Shown piece after piece: positions 9,553 to 19,453 of a stretch of DNA of 64,000 nucleotides. The stretch is from the NCBI GenBank assembly GCA_029916745.1, contig JARXWK010000014.1, forward strand, positions 1 through 64,000. Reading direction: 5' to 3'. Every line of letters starts with the position of its first letter. Position 1 is the first letter of the stretch. Below the pieces are notes generated by a model. The model worked only from the letters and a program-made list of their open reading frames with translations. It had not been told where the DNA came from and did no database searches. The position numbers and the translations under genes were made by a program. This DNA comes from Dysgonomonadaceae bacterium PH5-43 (GTDB lineage Bacteria; Bacteroidota; Bacteroidia; Bacteroidales; Azobacteroidaceae).

Positions 9553-10460
9553 GCGAAAACATTATATATCATACCCCCGCGCTTCTTAACGAGAGTATAG
9601 AAGGATTAAACATAAGGCCCGACGGCATTTACGTAGATGTTACGTTTGGCGGCGGCGGTCATTCTAAAGAGATACTTAAGCACCTGAATAGTTCGGGACG
9701 GTTATATGTTTTCGACCAAGACGAAGATGCGGAAAAAAACATAGTCGACAGTCAACAAATGATATTCGTGCGCAGTAACTTTCGCTATCTCTCTAACTTT
9801 ATGGATTGGCACAAAGTGGAAAAGATAGACGGATTGCTTGCCGATTTGGGAGTATCTTCTCATCATTTCGACGATGAAACACGAGGTTTCTCCTTCCGTT
9901 TCGACAGCGCGCTCGATATGCGAATGAATAAACGAGGTGGAAAAACGGCAGCCGAAATCCTAAATACTTATAGCGAAGAGGCTCTGTCGGACGTTTTCTT
10001 CTACTACGGAGAACTGCGCAATGCGAGGGCTATTTCGAGAAGCATTGTTAAAATAAGAGGCGAAAAGAGTATCGATACTGTTAATGACTTTCTGGAGATA
10101 CTTAAGCCGTTCTTCGGTCGCGAGAAGGAGAAGAAGTATTTAGCTCAGGCCTTTCAAGCATTAAGAATAGAGGTTAACGGAGAGATGGACGCTCTTAAAG
10201 AAATGCTAACTCAGGCTGAGGCTCTCTTAAATACGGGCGGACGATTGGTTGTTATTACCTATCATTCGTTGGAGGATAGATTGGTTAAAAACTTTTTCAA
10301 AACGGGTAATTTCTCGGGCGAAGTCGAGAAAGACTTTTTTGGCAACATAAATTCTAAGTTTAGGCTTGTAAATACAAAGGTTATCGTTCCAAATAAAGAA
10401 GAGGTAGAGAGAAATCCTCGTTCGAGAAGTGCAAAATTAAGAATAGTCGAGAAGAAATAA
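9549..10460 (+). CDS. rsmH: 16S rRNA (cytosine(1402)-N(4))-methyltransferase
   Basis: SAM-dependent methyltransferase, formerly MraW, that modifies C1402 in the decoding centre of 16S rRNA. It has the SAM site VDVTFGGGGHS (about residues 29-39), the DLGVSSH motif and the C-terminal ITYHSLEDRLVK motif. The length of 303 residues is typical. It overlaps mraZ by four bases and precedes ftsL by 16 bases. Secure call. Confidence 0.97.
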   Translation: MSENIIYHTPALLNESIEGLNIRPDGIYVDVTFGGGGHSKEILKHLNSSGRLYVFDQDEDAEKNIVDSQQMIFVRSNFRYLSNFMDWHKVEKIDGLLADLGVSSHHFDDETRGFSFRFDSALDMRMNKRGGKTAAEILNTYSEEALSDVFFYYGELRNARAISRSIVKIRGEKSIDTVNDFLEILKPFFGREKEKKYLAQAFQALRIEVNGEMDALKEMLTQAEALLNTGGRLVVITYHSLEDRLVKNFFKTGNFSGEVEKDFFGNINSKFRLVNTKVIVPNKEEVERNPRSRSAKLRIVEKK

Positions 10461-10476
10461 AATAAACTTAGTGAGT

Positions 10477-10809
10477 ATGAAAACAACCGATAAGAAACAC
10501 AGAAGCTTAATTCAGTATGTATTTTCAGGGATTTTCCTTACCGAAGATGGTTTGGTTAAGCAGTCGAAGCTTATTATATTGGTCGTTATTCTATTTTTAC
10601 TGTTTATAAGTAACGATTATTCGTGTCGGAAAAAACTATATAAAATAGAAGAACTTAAAGTCGAGCTTAACGACGTAAAGTATCACAATCTGGTTATTTC
10701 CACTCAGCTTACATATAATAGTAGGCAGTCGCAATTAGAAAAACTGTTAGAAGAAAAAGGAATCAATTTGTCAGGAAATAAAAATCCTGCTTATATGATA
10801 AAGAAATAA
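10477..10809 (+). CDS. ftsL: FtsL-like cell division protein
   Basis: Bitopic membrane protein of 110 residues with a single helix (LIILVVILFLLFIS, about 29-43) followed by a short periplasmic coiled coil. The start is the ATG at 10477; a GTG two codons upstream is possible. Its place between rsmH and the transpeptidase gene, its size and topology are those of FtsL, which forms a complex with FtsB and FtsQ and activates the septal synthase. Primary sequence is poorly conserved in this family, so the call rests mainly on position and topology. Confidence 0.8.
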   Translation: MKTTDKKHRSLIQYVFSGIFLTEDGLVKQSKLIILVVILFLLFISNDYSCRKKLYKIEELKVELNDVKYHNLVISTQLTYNSRQSQLEKLLEEKGINLSGNKNPAYMIKK

Positions 10810-10839
10810 ATTATTAACCCGTTAAACTCTCTCTGCATT

Positions 10840-13029
10840 ATGTCATCAGGTCAATCAGTCAATAAGAAAATTATAACTTACTACTCTTTAATAGTAGTGG
10901 CAGTGGTGGTTATTGCAATTTTGATATTCGGGAAAGCATGCATTACATCTGTTCGAGATGGAGATAAGTGGATAGAGCACGGTAAAAAACAAGTGCGTTC
11001 TAATGTTGCGGTGCCTCCAATGAGAGGAAATATCTACTCTTCCGATTATAAACTTATGGCGGCTACCGAACCTCGTTACCGATTATATATTGATTTTTGG
11101 GCAGAGGGTATAAGTCGTGATACCTTAATGAAGTATGTAAAACCTTTGGCTGACGAACTGCATAAACTATTGCCTAAAAAAACTTCGGCTCAATACGAAA
11201 ATCATATCTTGAATGGTTGGCAGATAAAGGAGCGAGCTCAGAATCAAATAAAAGCAGGGAAAAAAAATGTGAAGCAGAACAGAGAATACAAAGTATTTGA
11301 TCACGATGTTAATTACTTGCAATGGCGACAAATCTTGAAAATGCCTTATTTCAATAAAGGACGTAACAGGTCGGGATTATACGAGCGTCAATTAACGTCG
11401 CGAACAAAACCCTACGGAACTTTAGCCTCTCGAACAATAGGTGATGTTTATGGAGAGGTTGAAAAAGGAGGTAAGAATGGATTAGAGGCTTACTACGATT
11501 CTTTGTTAAGAGGAGAGGCAGGAACAAGCACTCGTCGTAAAGTAAATGGTAAATACATATCTGTAGTAGATGAAAAACCTATAAATGGAAAAGATATTAT
11601 ATCAACAATAGATATCGACATTCAAGATATTACAGAAAAGGCATTGTTGAATAAAGTAAAAGAGATAGATGCCGAATCAGGAACTGCTGTTGTTATGGAA
11701 GTAGCCACTGGCGAAATAAAGGCTATAACCAATATGGGGCGTATTCGTGAGGGCGTTTGGAGCGAAGTTAAAAACTATGCAGTATCGGATATGAGCGAAC
11801 CAGGGTCGACATTCAAAGTAGTTTCTATGATGGTTGCATTGGAAGATGGGCTTGTTCACCCCGAAGATTCTATAGATACAGGCAATGGAGTAGCTCAAAT
11901 AGCAGGGCAGACATTGAAAGACCATAACGCAAATAGAGGAGGGTATGGGAAGATTACAGCGGCAAAGAGTATTCGTTATTCCTCTAATATAGGAGTAGCT
12001 AAACTTATTATGAAAGCTTATGGTGATAATCCTTCTAAATATGTAGAGGGTATACGTAGAATAGGTATAACTCAAGATATGAAATTAGAAATACCTGGTT
12101 ATGGCGTTGCCAAAGTGAGACACCCCAAAGAAACAGGGGGAGCATATTGGTCTCGTTCTACTTTACCGTGGATGTCTTTTGGTTACGAAACAAATATTCC
12201 ACCTATTTATACATTGTCATTCTTTAATGCTATAGCAAATAATGGCACATTAGTAAAACCTATGTTTGTTAAGGAAATAATATATGACGGAAAAGTGGTG
12301 GAGAAAAAGAAACCTACGGTTATTAATGAACATATTTGTTCGGATAATACCTTAGCTGCAATACGTCAGATGTTAGATGATGTGGTAAATACTCCTGACG
12401 GTACGGGTAAACCTGCGAGATCGAATAAGGTTCGAATATCGGGTAAGACAGGAACAGCTCAAATATCTCAAGGAGCCGCAGGGTATAAATCTGGAGGTTT
12501 ATCTCACCAAGTGTCTTTTTGTGGATATTTTCCTTCTGATAAGCCTCAGTACTCTATAATAGTAGTTATACGAAAACCACGTGTAGGTATAGCATCGGGG
12601 GGGAGTATGTGTGGAGCTGTTTTCAAAAATATAGCAGAAGAGGTGTATGCAAAGAAAGAGTTTTATAAAGAAAATTCTTTCCCAGTTGATACTCTACACC
12701 CTATAGTGCCTTATGTAAAAGCAGGATTAGCAGAGCCGTCACTTATAGCATTAAATAATTTGAAAGTCAATTATAACGATAATCAGTTGTCGGGAGAATG
12801 GTTAGATGCAGATGTGTTGGACTCAGAAAAATTAATTCTTAAAGAAAAAGCAATCAACAAAGAAACTATTCCGAATGTAAAAGGAATGGGGGCTAAAAAT
12901 GCAGTGTATGTATTGGAGGGATTGGGCTTAAGAGTTAATCTATCTGGAAAAGGAAAGGTTGCATCGCAATCTATAACTCCGGGAACTAAGATAGCGAAAG
13001 GACAAACAATAGCATTACAACTTAAATAA
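10840..13029 (+). CDS. ftsI: Septal peptidoglycan transpeptidase (class B PBP) with PASTA domain
   Basis: Penicillin-binding protein of 729 residues that cross-links septal peptidoglycan together with FtsW. An N-terminal anchor (about 10-31) is followed by the PBP dimerisation region and the transpeptidase domain, with Ser323 and Lys326 (STFK), SSN at 381-383 and KTG at 536-538. A C-terminal PASTA domain (from IPNVKGM, about 665-729) makes it SpoVD/FtsI-like, as is usual in Bacteroidales. It precedes murE by six bases. Confidence 0.95.
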   Translation: MSSGQSVNKKIITYYSLIVVAVVVIAILIFGKACITSVRDGDKWIEHGKKQVRSNVAVPPMRGNIYSSDYKLMAATEPRYRLYIDFWAEGISRDTLMKYVKPLADELHKLLPKKTSAQYENHILNGWQIKERAQNQIKAGKKNVKQNREYKVFDHDVNYLQWRQILKMPYFNKGRNRSGLYERQLTSRTKPYGTLASRTIGDVYGEVEKGGKNGLEAYYDSLLRGEAGTSTRRKVNGKYISVVDEKPINGKDIISTIDIDIQDITEKALLNKVKEIDAESGTAVVMEVATGEIKAITNMGRIREGVWSEVKNYAVSDMSEPGSTFKVVSMMVALEDGLVHPEDSIDTGNGVAQIAGQTLKDHNANRGGYGKITAAKSIRYSSNIGVAKLIMKAYGDNPSKYVEGIRRIGITQDMKLEIPGYGVAKVRHPKETGGAYWSRSTLPWMSFGYETNIPPIYTLSFFNAIANNGTLVKPMFVKEIIYDGKVVEKKKPTVINEHICSDNTLAAIRQMLDDVVNTPDGTGKPARSNKVRISGKTGTAQISQGAAGYKSGGLSHQVSFCGYFPSDKPQYSIIVVIRKPRVGIASGGSMCGAVFKNIAEEVYAKKEFYKENSFPVDTLHPIVPYVKAGLAEPSLIALNNLKVNYNDNQLSGEWLDADVLDSEKLILKEKAINKETIPNVKGMGAKNAVYVLEGLGLRVNLSGKGKVASQSITPGTKIAKGQTIALQLK

Positions 13030-13035
13030 GTCTAT

Positions 13036-14487
13036 ATGAAAATAAAAGAGTTTATAGATATTTTATCTCCTATAAAAGTTATAAATAATGGAGATGTAGA
13101 GATTAGAGGAATACATTCCGACTCAAGAAAAATAGAGTTGGGCTATTTATTTTTTGCTATTGCTGGAACACAGTCAGATGGACACCTTTTTATAGATAAA
13201 GCGATAGAAAATGGAGCTGTTGCTGTAGTCTGCGAAAATATTCCCGAAAAAATAAATAATGACATTGTATATATACAAGTAAAAAATAGTGCGGAAGCTT
13301 TAGGTTGTAGTGCATCGTGTTTTTATGGAGAACCTTCGAAACAGCTTAGCTTGGTAGGAGTAACTGGAACTAATGGCAAAACAACTATTGCAACACTACT
13401 TTATACATTATTTAGAAGGTTAGGTTATAGAGTAGGCTTGTTATCTACGGTTGTTAATTATGTAAATGAAAGAGAGGTAGCAGCTACTCATACAACACCC
13501 GATGCTGTTGAGTTGAATAGACTTTTAGCAGAAATGCTTGAAGAAGGCTGCGAATACGTTTTTATGGAGGTTAGTTCGCATTCTGTAGTTCAAAAGAGAA
13601 TAAGTGGATTAACTTTCGCTGGAGGTATATTTACTAATCTAACTCGAGACCATCTTGATTATCACGAAACCTTTGATGCTTACCGTGATGCGAAAAAAGC
13701 TTTTTTCGATATGCTTCCTTCCGATGCTTTTGCGTTAACCAACAAAGATGATAAAAACGGAATGTTTATGTTGCAAAATACAAAAGCAGATAAATATACT
13801 TATTCGTTTCAGGCTTTGGCAGATTATAAAGGCAAGATATTGGAGTCTCATTTAGATGGAACTTTAATGCTTGTAAACGGTACGGAAATCCTAACGCAAT
13901 TTGTAGGTAAATTTAATGCCTATAATCTATTAGCCGTATATGGTGCTGCGTCATTATTGAAACAAAATGAAAATGAGATTATAGTGCTTCTGAGTACTTT
14001 ACAATCTGTATCGGGAAGATTTGAAACTATTCATTCTCCAGATGGCTATACCGCTATTGTTGACTATGCCCATACTCCAGATGCACTCACTAACGTATTG
14101 AATACTATTAATGAAGTTCTTGATGGAGGTGGTAATATAATAACTGTTGTAGGTTGTGGGGGAAATAGAGATAAAGGTAAGCGTCCTATTATGGCTAAAG
14201 AAGCAGCTCGATTAAGCAATAGAGTGATATTAACCTCAGATAATCCTCGTTTTGAAGAACCTGAAGATATTATTAAAGATATGGAAGCGGGTCTTGATAT
14301 TTTAGATAAGAAGAAAGTTGTTAGTATTACGGATAGAAAAGAAGCTATTCGAACCGCTTGTTTGTTGGCTCAAACAGGTGATATTATACTTGTTGCTGGC
14401 AAAGGGCACGAAGATTATCAAGATGTAAAAGGCGTTAAAAGTCATTTTGACGATAGAGAAGTTATAAAAAATATATTTAATTCTTAA
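13036..14487 (+). CDS. murE: UDP-N-acetylmuramoyl-tripeptide synthetase (meso-DAP adding)
   Basis: Cytoplasmic Mur ligase that adds the third stem-peptide residue. It has the ATP loop [10 protein letters not shown] (about 112-121) and the central Mur ligase domain. The C-terminal motif DNPR (in [11 protein letters not shown]) is the determinant for meso-diaminopimelate rather than lysine, so the wall is predicted to be of the DAP type. Length 483 residues. It ends 11 bases before mraY. Confidence 0.96.
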   Translation: MKIKEFIDILSPIKVINNGDVEIRGIHSDSRKIELGYLFFAIAGTQSDGHLFIDKAIENGAVAVVCENIPEKINNDIVYIQVKNSAEALGCSASCFYGEPSKQLSLVGVTGTNGKTTIATLLYTLFRRLGYRVGLLSTVVNYVNEREVAATHTTPDAVELNRLLAEMLEEGCEYVFMEVSSHSVVQKRISGLTFAGGIFTNLTRDHLDYHETFDAYRDAKKAFFDMLPSDAFALTNKDDKNGMFMLQNTKADKYTYSFQALADYKGKILESHLDGTLMLVNGTEILTQFVGKFNAYNLLAVYGAASLLKQNENEIIVLLSTLQSVSGRFETIHSPDGYTAIVDYAHTPDALTNVLNTINEVLDGGGNIITVVGCGGNRDKGKRPIMAKEAARLSNRVILTSDNPRFEEPEDIIKDMEAGLDILDKKKVVSITDRKEAIRTACLLAQTGDIILVAGKGHEDYQDVKGVKSHFDDREVIKNIFNS

Positions 14488-14498
14488 GTAAGAAACTG

Positions 14499-15758
14499 AT
14501 GTTATACGATTTGTTTGATTATTTGAATAGACTTGATTTTCCTGGAGCTGGAATGTTTCAGTATGTTTCGTTTCGTTCTGCTTTTGCAGTTATTCTTTCC
14601 TTAGTTATTTCAACCTTTATAGGGAAAAGAATAATAAACTGGTTGAAGAAAAAACAGATAGGAGAAACTATTCGTGATTTAGGCTTAGAAGGACAAAAGT
14701 CAAAGAAAGGAACTCCAACAATGGGAGGAATAATAATCATAATATCAATATTAGTTCCTGTTTTATTACTGACTCGATTATCTAATGTTTATGTAATATT
14801 GATGATTATTACAACTGTGTGGTTGGGAATGGTAGGTTTCTTTGACGACTACATCAAGGTGGTAAAGAAAGATAAAGAGGGAATGTCGCCCAAAATGAAA
14901 ATTATATCTCAAATAGGATTAGGATTGATTGTTGGCTTAACTCTTTACATAAGTCCTAACACCGTAATGCGTGAAAATGTTGAAGTAGTTAAAGAAGAAG
15001 GAAAGATAGAACAAGTATATTCCCCAGCCATCAAATCAACGCAAACAACTATACCTTTTGTAAAAGGGAATAACTTAGATTATCGTAATCTTGTTTCTTT
15101 TGTTCCACTGAAATACAGAACTGCAGCTACTTGGTTTTTATTTGTTGTTGTAACAGTGATGGTAGTTATTGTAGTTTCTAATGGAGCTAATCTTACAGAT
15201 GGTATTGATGGATTAGCCGCCGGAACTTCAGCTATTATAGGAACAGTATTGGGTGTACTTGCTTATGTGTCATCTCACTTGGGATATGCGGCTTACTTTA
15301 ATATAATGTATATACCAGGGAGTGAAGAGTTGGTTATTTTTGCCGCTGCTTTTATAGGGGCTTGTATGGGTTTCCTTTGGTATAATGCCAATCCGGCTCA
15401 AGTGTTTATGGGCGATACAGGTTCTCTTACGCTTGGAGGTATAATAGCTGTTTTTGCAATGATTATTCATAAAGAATTATTATTACCTATTATCTGCGGA
15501 ATATTCTTTGTTGAGGCTTTTTCGGCATTCCTTCAAGTGATGTATTTCAAATATACAAAGAAAAAATATGGAGTAGGGAAGAGAATATTTAAGATGACTC
15601 CCTTGCATCATCATTTTCAAAAACCAGGAGATGGAAGTATAGATGCAATAATACAGAAGCCGATAGCTCCAGTTCCAGAATCTAAATTGGTAGTTCGTTT
15701 TTGGTTAATAGGAATTATTTTGGCAGTTTTAGCAGTAGCAACATTAAAGATGAGATAA
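14499..15758 (+). CDS. mraY: Phospho-N-acetylmuramoyl-pentapeptide transferase
   Basis: Integral membrane enzyme that makes lipid I by moving phospho-MurNAc-pentapeptide to undecaprenyl phosphate. Visible motifs are GTPTMGG, FDDYIKV, the catalytic segment DGIDGLAAG and PLHHHFQ on the cytoplasmic loop. At 419 residues it is longer than the 360 of E. coli; the extra 50-60 residues lie in the middle (around NTVMRENVEVVKEE) and are normal for Bacteroidetes. Ten or so membrane segments. The murD start follows five bases after its stop. Confidence 0.96.
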   Translation: MLYDLFDYLNRLDFPGAGMFQYVSFRSAFAVILSLVISTFIGKRIINWLKKKQIGETIRDLGLEGQKSKKGTPTMGGIIIIISILVPVLLLTRLSNVYVILMIITTVWLGMVGFFDDYIKVVKKDKEGMSPKMKIISQIGLGLIVGLTLYISPNTVMRENVEVVKEEGKIEQVYSPAIKSTQTTIPFVKGNNLDYRNLVSFVPLKYRTAATWFLFVVVTVMVVIVVSNGANLTDGIDGLAAGTSAIIGTVLGVLAYVSSHLGYAAYFNIMYIPGSEELVIFAAAFIGACMGFLWYNANPAQVFMGDTGSLTLGGIIAVFAMIIHKELLLPIICGIFFVEAFSAFLQVMYFKYTKKKYGVGKRIFKMTPLHHHFQKPGDGSIDAIIQKPIAPVPESKLVVRFWLIGIILAVLAVATLKMR

Positions 15759-15763
15759 TAGAG

Positions 15764-17098
15764 ATGAAAAGAATGGTTATATTAGGTGCTGGAGAGAGCG
15801 GAGTTGGGTCAGCAATTTTAGCTAAAAAACAAGGATACGATGTATTTGTATCTGATTTTTCTTCTATTATTCCTAAGTATAAGGTTATGTTGGATAACCA
15901 CGCAATAGAGTATGAAGAAAAACAACATACCGAAGATAAAATATTGAATGCCGACGAAGTTATTAAAAGTCCAGGTATTTCAGATAAAGTATCAATCATT
16001 CAAAAGATAAAAGCAAAAGGTATAAATATAATTTCCGAAATAGAATTTGCTGGAAGATACACCAATGCAAAAACTATATGCATAACGGGAAGTAATGGTA
16101 AAACCACAACAACATCTCTTATCTATCACACTCTTAAAAAAGCAGGGCTAAATGTGGGTTTAGCAGGTAATATAGGAGATAGCTTTGCATTGCAAGTTGC
16201 AGAGAAAGATTATGATTATTATGTATTAGAGCTTAGCAGTTTTCAACTTGATGGTATGTACGATTTCAAGGCTGATATTGCAATTTTATTGAATATTACT
16301 CCCGACCATCTTGATAGATATGATTATAATATGCAGAACTATGTGGATTCAAAATTGCGTATAATACAGAATCAAACAGAAAATGATGCATTTATCTATT
16401 GGATAGATGATCCTATCATTAATAAAGAATTAGAAAAAATAAAATCAGATGTAACTCTTTATCCTTTCTCAGACATAAAAAAGAATGGGGCGCGAGCATA
16501 TACAGAAAACAACAACATTATAATAAACACCATTAAAGGTACATTTAATATGGAAGAAGAATTAGTAGCATTAACAGGGAAACATAATTTGTATAATTCT
16601 CTTGCTTCAGGAATTACAGCAAAATTATTAGATATTAAAAATGATGTGATACGTGAGTCTCTTAGCGACTTTAAAGGTGTTGAACATCGCTTAGAGAAAG
16701 TGGCACGAGTAAAAGGTGTTATGTATATTAACGACTCAAAGGCTACTAATGTAAATTCGTGTTGGTATGCTCTTCAAAGTATGAAAACTCCTACTATATT
16801 AATACTTGGAGGAACTGATAAAGGTAACGATTACTCAGAAATAGAAGAACTGGTTAAAGACAAATGCAAGGCTCTGATTTTTCTTGGAGTAGACAATAGT
16901 AAGCTACATCAGTTTTTTGATGGCAAGATAGATATTATAGAAGATGCTAATTCAATGAGTGAGGCAGTAACTAAAGCTTACAAGATCGCAGAGAAAAACG
17001 ATACGGTTTTGTTATCTCCATGCTGTGCGAGTTTTGACTTGTTTAAGAATTACAATGACAGAGGTGATCAATTTAAAGAGTGCGTAAGGAGGTTATAG
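15764..17098 (+). CDS. murD: UDP-N-acetylmuramoylalanine--D-glutamate ligase
   Basis: Adds D-glutamate to UDP-MurNAc-L-alanine. I start at the ATG at 15764 (MKRMVILGAGESGVG), since the Rossmann-like loop follows at once and earlier codons lie inside mraY. The ATP loop ITGSNGKTTT is near residues 106-115 and the C-terminal domain has ILGGTDKGNDY. 444 residues, normal. The ftsW gene starts three bases after its stop. Confidence 0.96.
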   Translation: MKRMVILGAGESGVGSAILAKKQGYDVFVSDFSSIIPKYKVMLDNHAIEYEEKQHTEDKILNADEVIKSPGISDKVSIIQKIKAKGINIISEIEFAGRYTNAKTICITGSNGKTTTTSLIYHTLKKAGLNVGLAGNIGDSFALQVAEKDYDYYVLELSSFQLDGMYDFKADIAILLNITPDHLDRYDYNMQNYVDSKLRIIQNQTENDAFIYWIDDPIINKELEKIKSDVTLYPFSDIKKNGARAYTENNNIIINTIKGTFNMEEELVALTGKHNLYNSLASGITAKLLDIKNDVIRESLSDFKGVEHRLEKVARVKGVMYINDSKATNVNSCWYALQSMKTPTILILGGTDKGNDYSEIEELVKDKCKALIFLGVDNSKLHQFFDGKIDIIEDANSMSEAVTKAYKIAEKNDTVLLSPCCASFDLFKNYNDRGDQFKECVRRL

Positions 17099-17101
17099 AT
17101 T

Positions 17102-18343
17102 ATGGGAGTAGATTTCGCAAATAAAATATTTAGAGGCGACAGGGTTATATGGATGATATTCTTATTCTTGTGCCTAATATCAATAGTTGAAGTATATAGT
17201 GCGTCAAGTACTCTTACTTTTAGAACAGATTATTGGCGACCCATATTACGTCATTCGATGTTTATAATATTGGGGGCTGGAGTAGTTTTAATAGTTCATG
17301 CTATAAAACCTAAGTATTTTAGAGCAATTGTGGTTTTATTGCCTATTGCTTGCATTTTAATGCTATCTACTCGTTTGCTGGGTTCTTCAGTTAATGATTC
17401 TTATCGATGGATTAATATTGCTGGTTTTACTTTTCAACCATCAGAAATGGCAAAATTGTGTTTGGTTGCTTTTATTGCTTTTATATTGAGTCGGCGCAAA
17501 AATATGTCAAGTAAAGCTTTTTTTTGGTGGCTACTTATTCCTACTGGAGTTACTTGTGCTATTATATTTATTGATAATGGTTCAACAGCTATAATGCTCG
17601 CAGGAATAGTTTTTCTTATGATGTTTATTGGTCAGGTACCATTTAAAGATTTAGGAAAGATGTTTCTTATTGGAATAGTTATGATTACATTGCTTATATC
17701 AGTGAATGAAGTTATGCCAGATAATCATAAGTTTTTACCTCGTGTTTCTACTTGGGGAGAACGTTTCAAAGATTTTTTTAATGCTGATGATAATGTGAGG
17801 AATGAGGGCTTTGAAATAAATGATGATAATTTTCAAGTATCTCACGCCAACATAGCAATATCTAATGGTAAAATATTTGGTAAATGGCCAGGTAATAGCG
17901 AAGAGAGGCATTCTCTCCCTCAAGCTTACTCTGATTTTATTTATGCAATTATAATTGAAGAACTTGGACTTGTAGGAGGTTTCATTGTCCTTTTCTTATA
18001 TATAGTTTTATTTGTCAGGGCAGGAATTATAGCAAATCGAACGGATAGTTTTTTCCTTAAATTATTGGTTATGGGCTCGGGGTTAATTATTATAACCCAA
18101 GCGTTGGCAAATATGGCAGTAGCAGTCAACCTTATTCCGGTTACGGGTCAAACTTTACCCTTGATAAGTAGAGGCGGTACTTCAACTCTTATCACTTGTG
18201 TTTATTTCGGAATAATATTAAGCGTTAGCCGTTATGCAATTCCGCGAGGAGCTAAAAGAGAAGAAGAAATAGAAAAAGAGATAGCAGAAGCTAAAGCAAA
18301 TGCGAATATGGATACTGATGAATTAATGAAACAATTTGAGTAG
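17102..18343 (+). CDS. ftsW: Septal peptidoglycan glycosyltransferase FtsW (SEDS family)
   Basis: Polytopic SEDS protein of 413 residues that polymerises lipid II at the septum. It begins with a short cytoplasmic segment then EVYSASS after the first helix. Family segments include GSSVNDSYRWI, FQPSEMAKL and, near the end, LPLISRGGTSTL. A charged cytoplasmic tail of about 35 residues, rich in Glu and Ala, follows the last helix. It is placed between murD and murG, as in most dcw clusters. Confidence 0.95.
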   Translation: MGVDFANKIFRGDRVIWMIFLFLCLISIVEVYSASSTLTFRTDYWRPILRHSMFIILGAGVVLIVHAIKPKYFRAIVVLLPIACILMLSTRLLGSSVNDSYRWINIAGFTFQPSEMAKLCLVAFIAFILSRRKNMSSKAFFWWLLIPTGVTCAIIFIDNGSTAIMLAGIVFLMMFIGQVPFKDLGKMFLIGIVMITLLISVNEVMPDNHKFLPRVSTWGERFKDFFNADDNVRNEGFEINDDNFQVSHANIAISNGKIFGKWPGNSEERHSLPQAYSDFIYAIIIEELGLVGGFIVLFLYIVLFVRAGIIANRTDSFFLKLLVMGSGLIIITQALANMAVAVNLIPVTGQTLPLISRGGTSTLITCVYFGIILSVSRYAIPRGAKREEEIEKEIAEAKANANMDTDELMKQFE

Positions 18344-18346
18344 TTT

Positions 18347-19453
18347 ATGAAAAAGCCAAAGGTAATTATAAGTGGAGGTGGAACAGGGGGGCATATCTTT
18401 CCTGCTATTTCTATTGCTAATGCAATAAGAGAAAAATATTCTGATGCTGAAATCCTATTTGTTGGTGCTGAAAACAAAATGGAAATGGAAAAAGTACCTG
18501 CGGCTGGTTATAATATAAAAGGATTGCCCGTTGCCGGTTTAGATAGGAAGAATTTACTTAAAAATATCTCTGTTCTTTTCAAATTTGTAAAAAGTATGTA
18601 CCTTGCAAACAAAATTATAAAAAGCTTCAATCCTGATATAGCTATAGGAGTAGGAGGGTATGCAAGTGGACCAACTCTAAAGGCTGCATCTCGAAGAGGT
18701 GTTCCAACTCTGCTACAAGAACAAAACTCTTTTGCAGGTGTTACAAATAAGTTGTTAGCTAAAAAAGCAGCAAAGATTTGTGTAGCTTATGAAGGTATGG
18801 AACAATTCTTTGAAAAAGATAAAATAGTTCTAACAGGAAATCCTGTTAGGCAAGATTTGGTTTGCTTGGAAGATAAGCGACAAGAGGCTTATTCTTATTT
18901 CAGTCTAAATCCTCAAAAGAAAACTATATTAGTGGTTGGAGGCAGTGGAGGAGCGCGTACTATAAATGAAAGTATCATTGCGGCTTTACCTGAATTATCA
19001 GAGAATAAAGATATACAAATTATATGGCAGTCGGGAAAATACTATTATTCTTCTTCGAAAAATAGTTTGGAGAAATATAGTGATGCTCCTGTAAAGCTAA
19101 CGGAGTTTATCTCACGTATGGATTTAGCTTATGCGGCTGCTGATATTATTATATCAAGAGCAGGAGCGGGGTCAATCTCTGAGTTTTGTTTGTTAGGCAA
19201 ACCAGTTGTATTAGTTCCGTCTCCTAATGTGGCAGAAGATCACCAACGTAAAAATGCAATGGCTTTGATAAATAAAGGAGCAGCAATAATGGTAGAAGAT
19301 AAAGATGCAGTTAGAGATTTAATACCAACAACTATTGAAGCTATTAGTAACAATGAATTGTTAGATAAATTAAGTATCAACATAAAGAAATTGGCACTTC
19401 CCGATTCTGCAAAAATGATATTGAAGGAAATAGAAAACATTATTACAAAATGA
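18347..19453 (+). CDS. murG: Undecaprenyl-PP-MurNAc-pentapeptide GlcNAc transferase
   Basis: Peripheral membrane GT28 enzyme that converts lipid I to lipid II. The glycine loop SGGGTGGHIFPA near residues 9-20, GVGGYASGP near 100 and the second glycine loop VVGGSGGARTIN mark the two Rossmann domains. The acceptor motif region shows SRAGAGSISEF. Length 368 residues. Its stop overlaps the murC ATG by four bases. Confidence 0.97.
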   Translation: MKKPKVIISGGGTGGHIFPAISIANAIREKYSDAEILFVGAENKMEMEKVPAAGYNIKGLPVAGLDRKNLLKNISVLFKFVKSMYLANKIIKSFNPDIAIGVGGYASGPTLKAASRRGVPTLLQEQNSFAGVTNKLLAKKAAKICVAYEGMEQFFEKDKIVLTGNPVRQDLVCLEDKRQEAYSYFSLNPQKKTILVVGGSGGARTINESIIAALPELSENKDIQIIWQSGKYYYSSSKNSLEKYSDAPVKLTEFISRMDLAYAAADIIISRAGAGSISEFCLLGKPVVLVPSPNVAEDHQRKNAMALINKGAAIMVEDKDAVRDLIPTTIEAISNNELLDKLSINIKKLALPDSAKMILKEIENIITK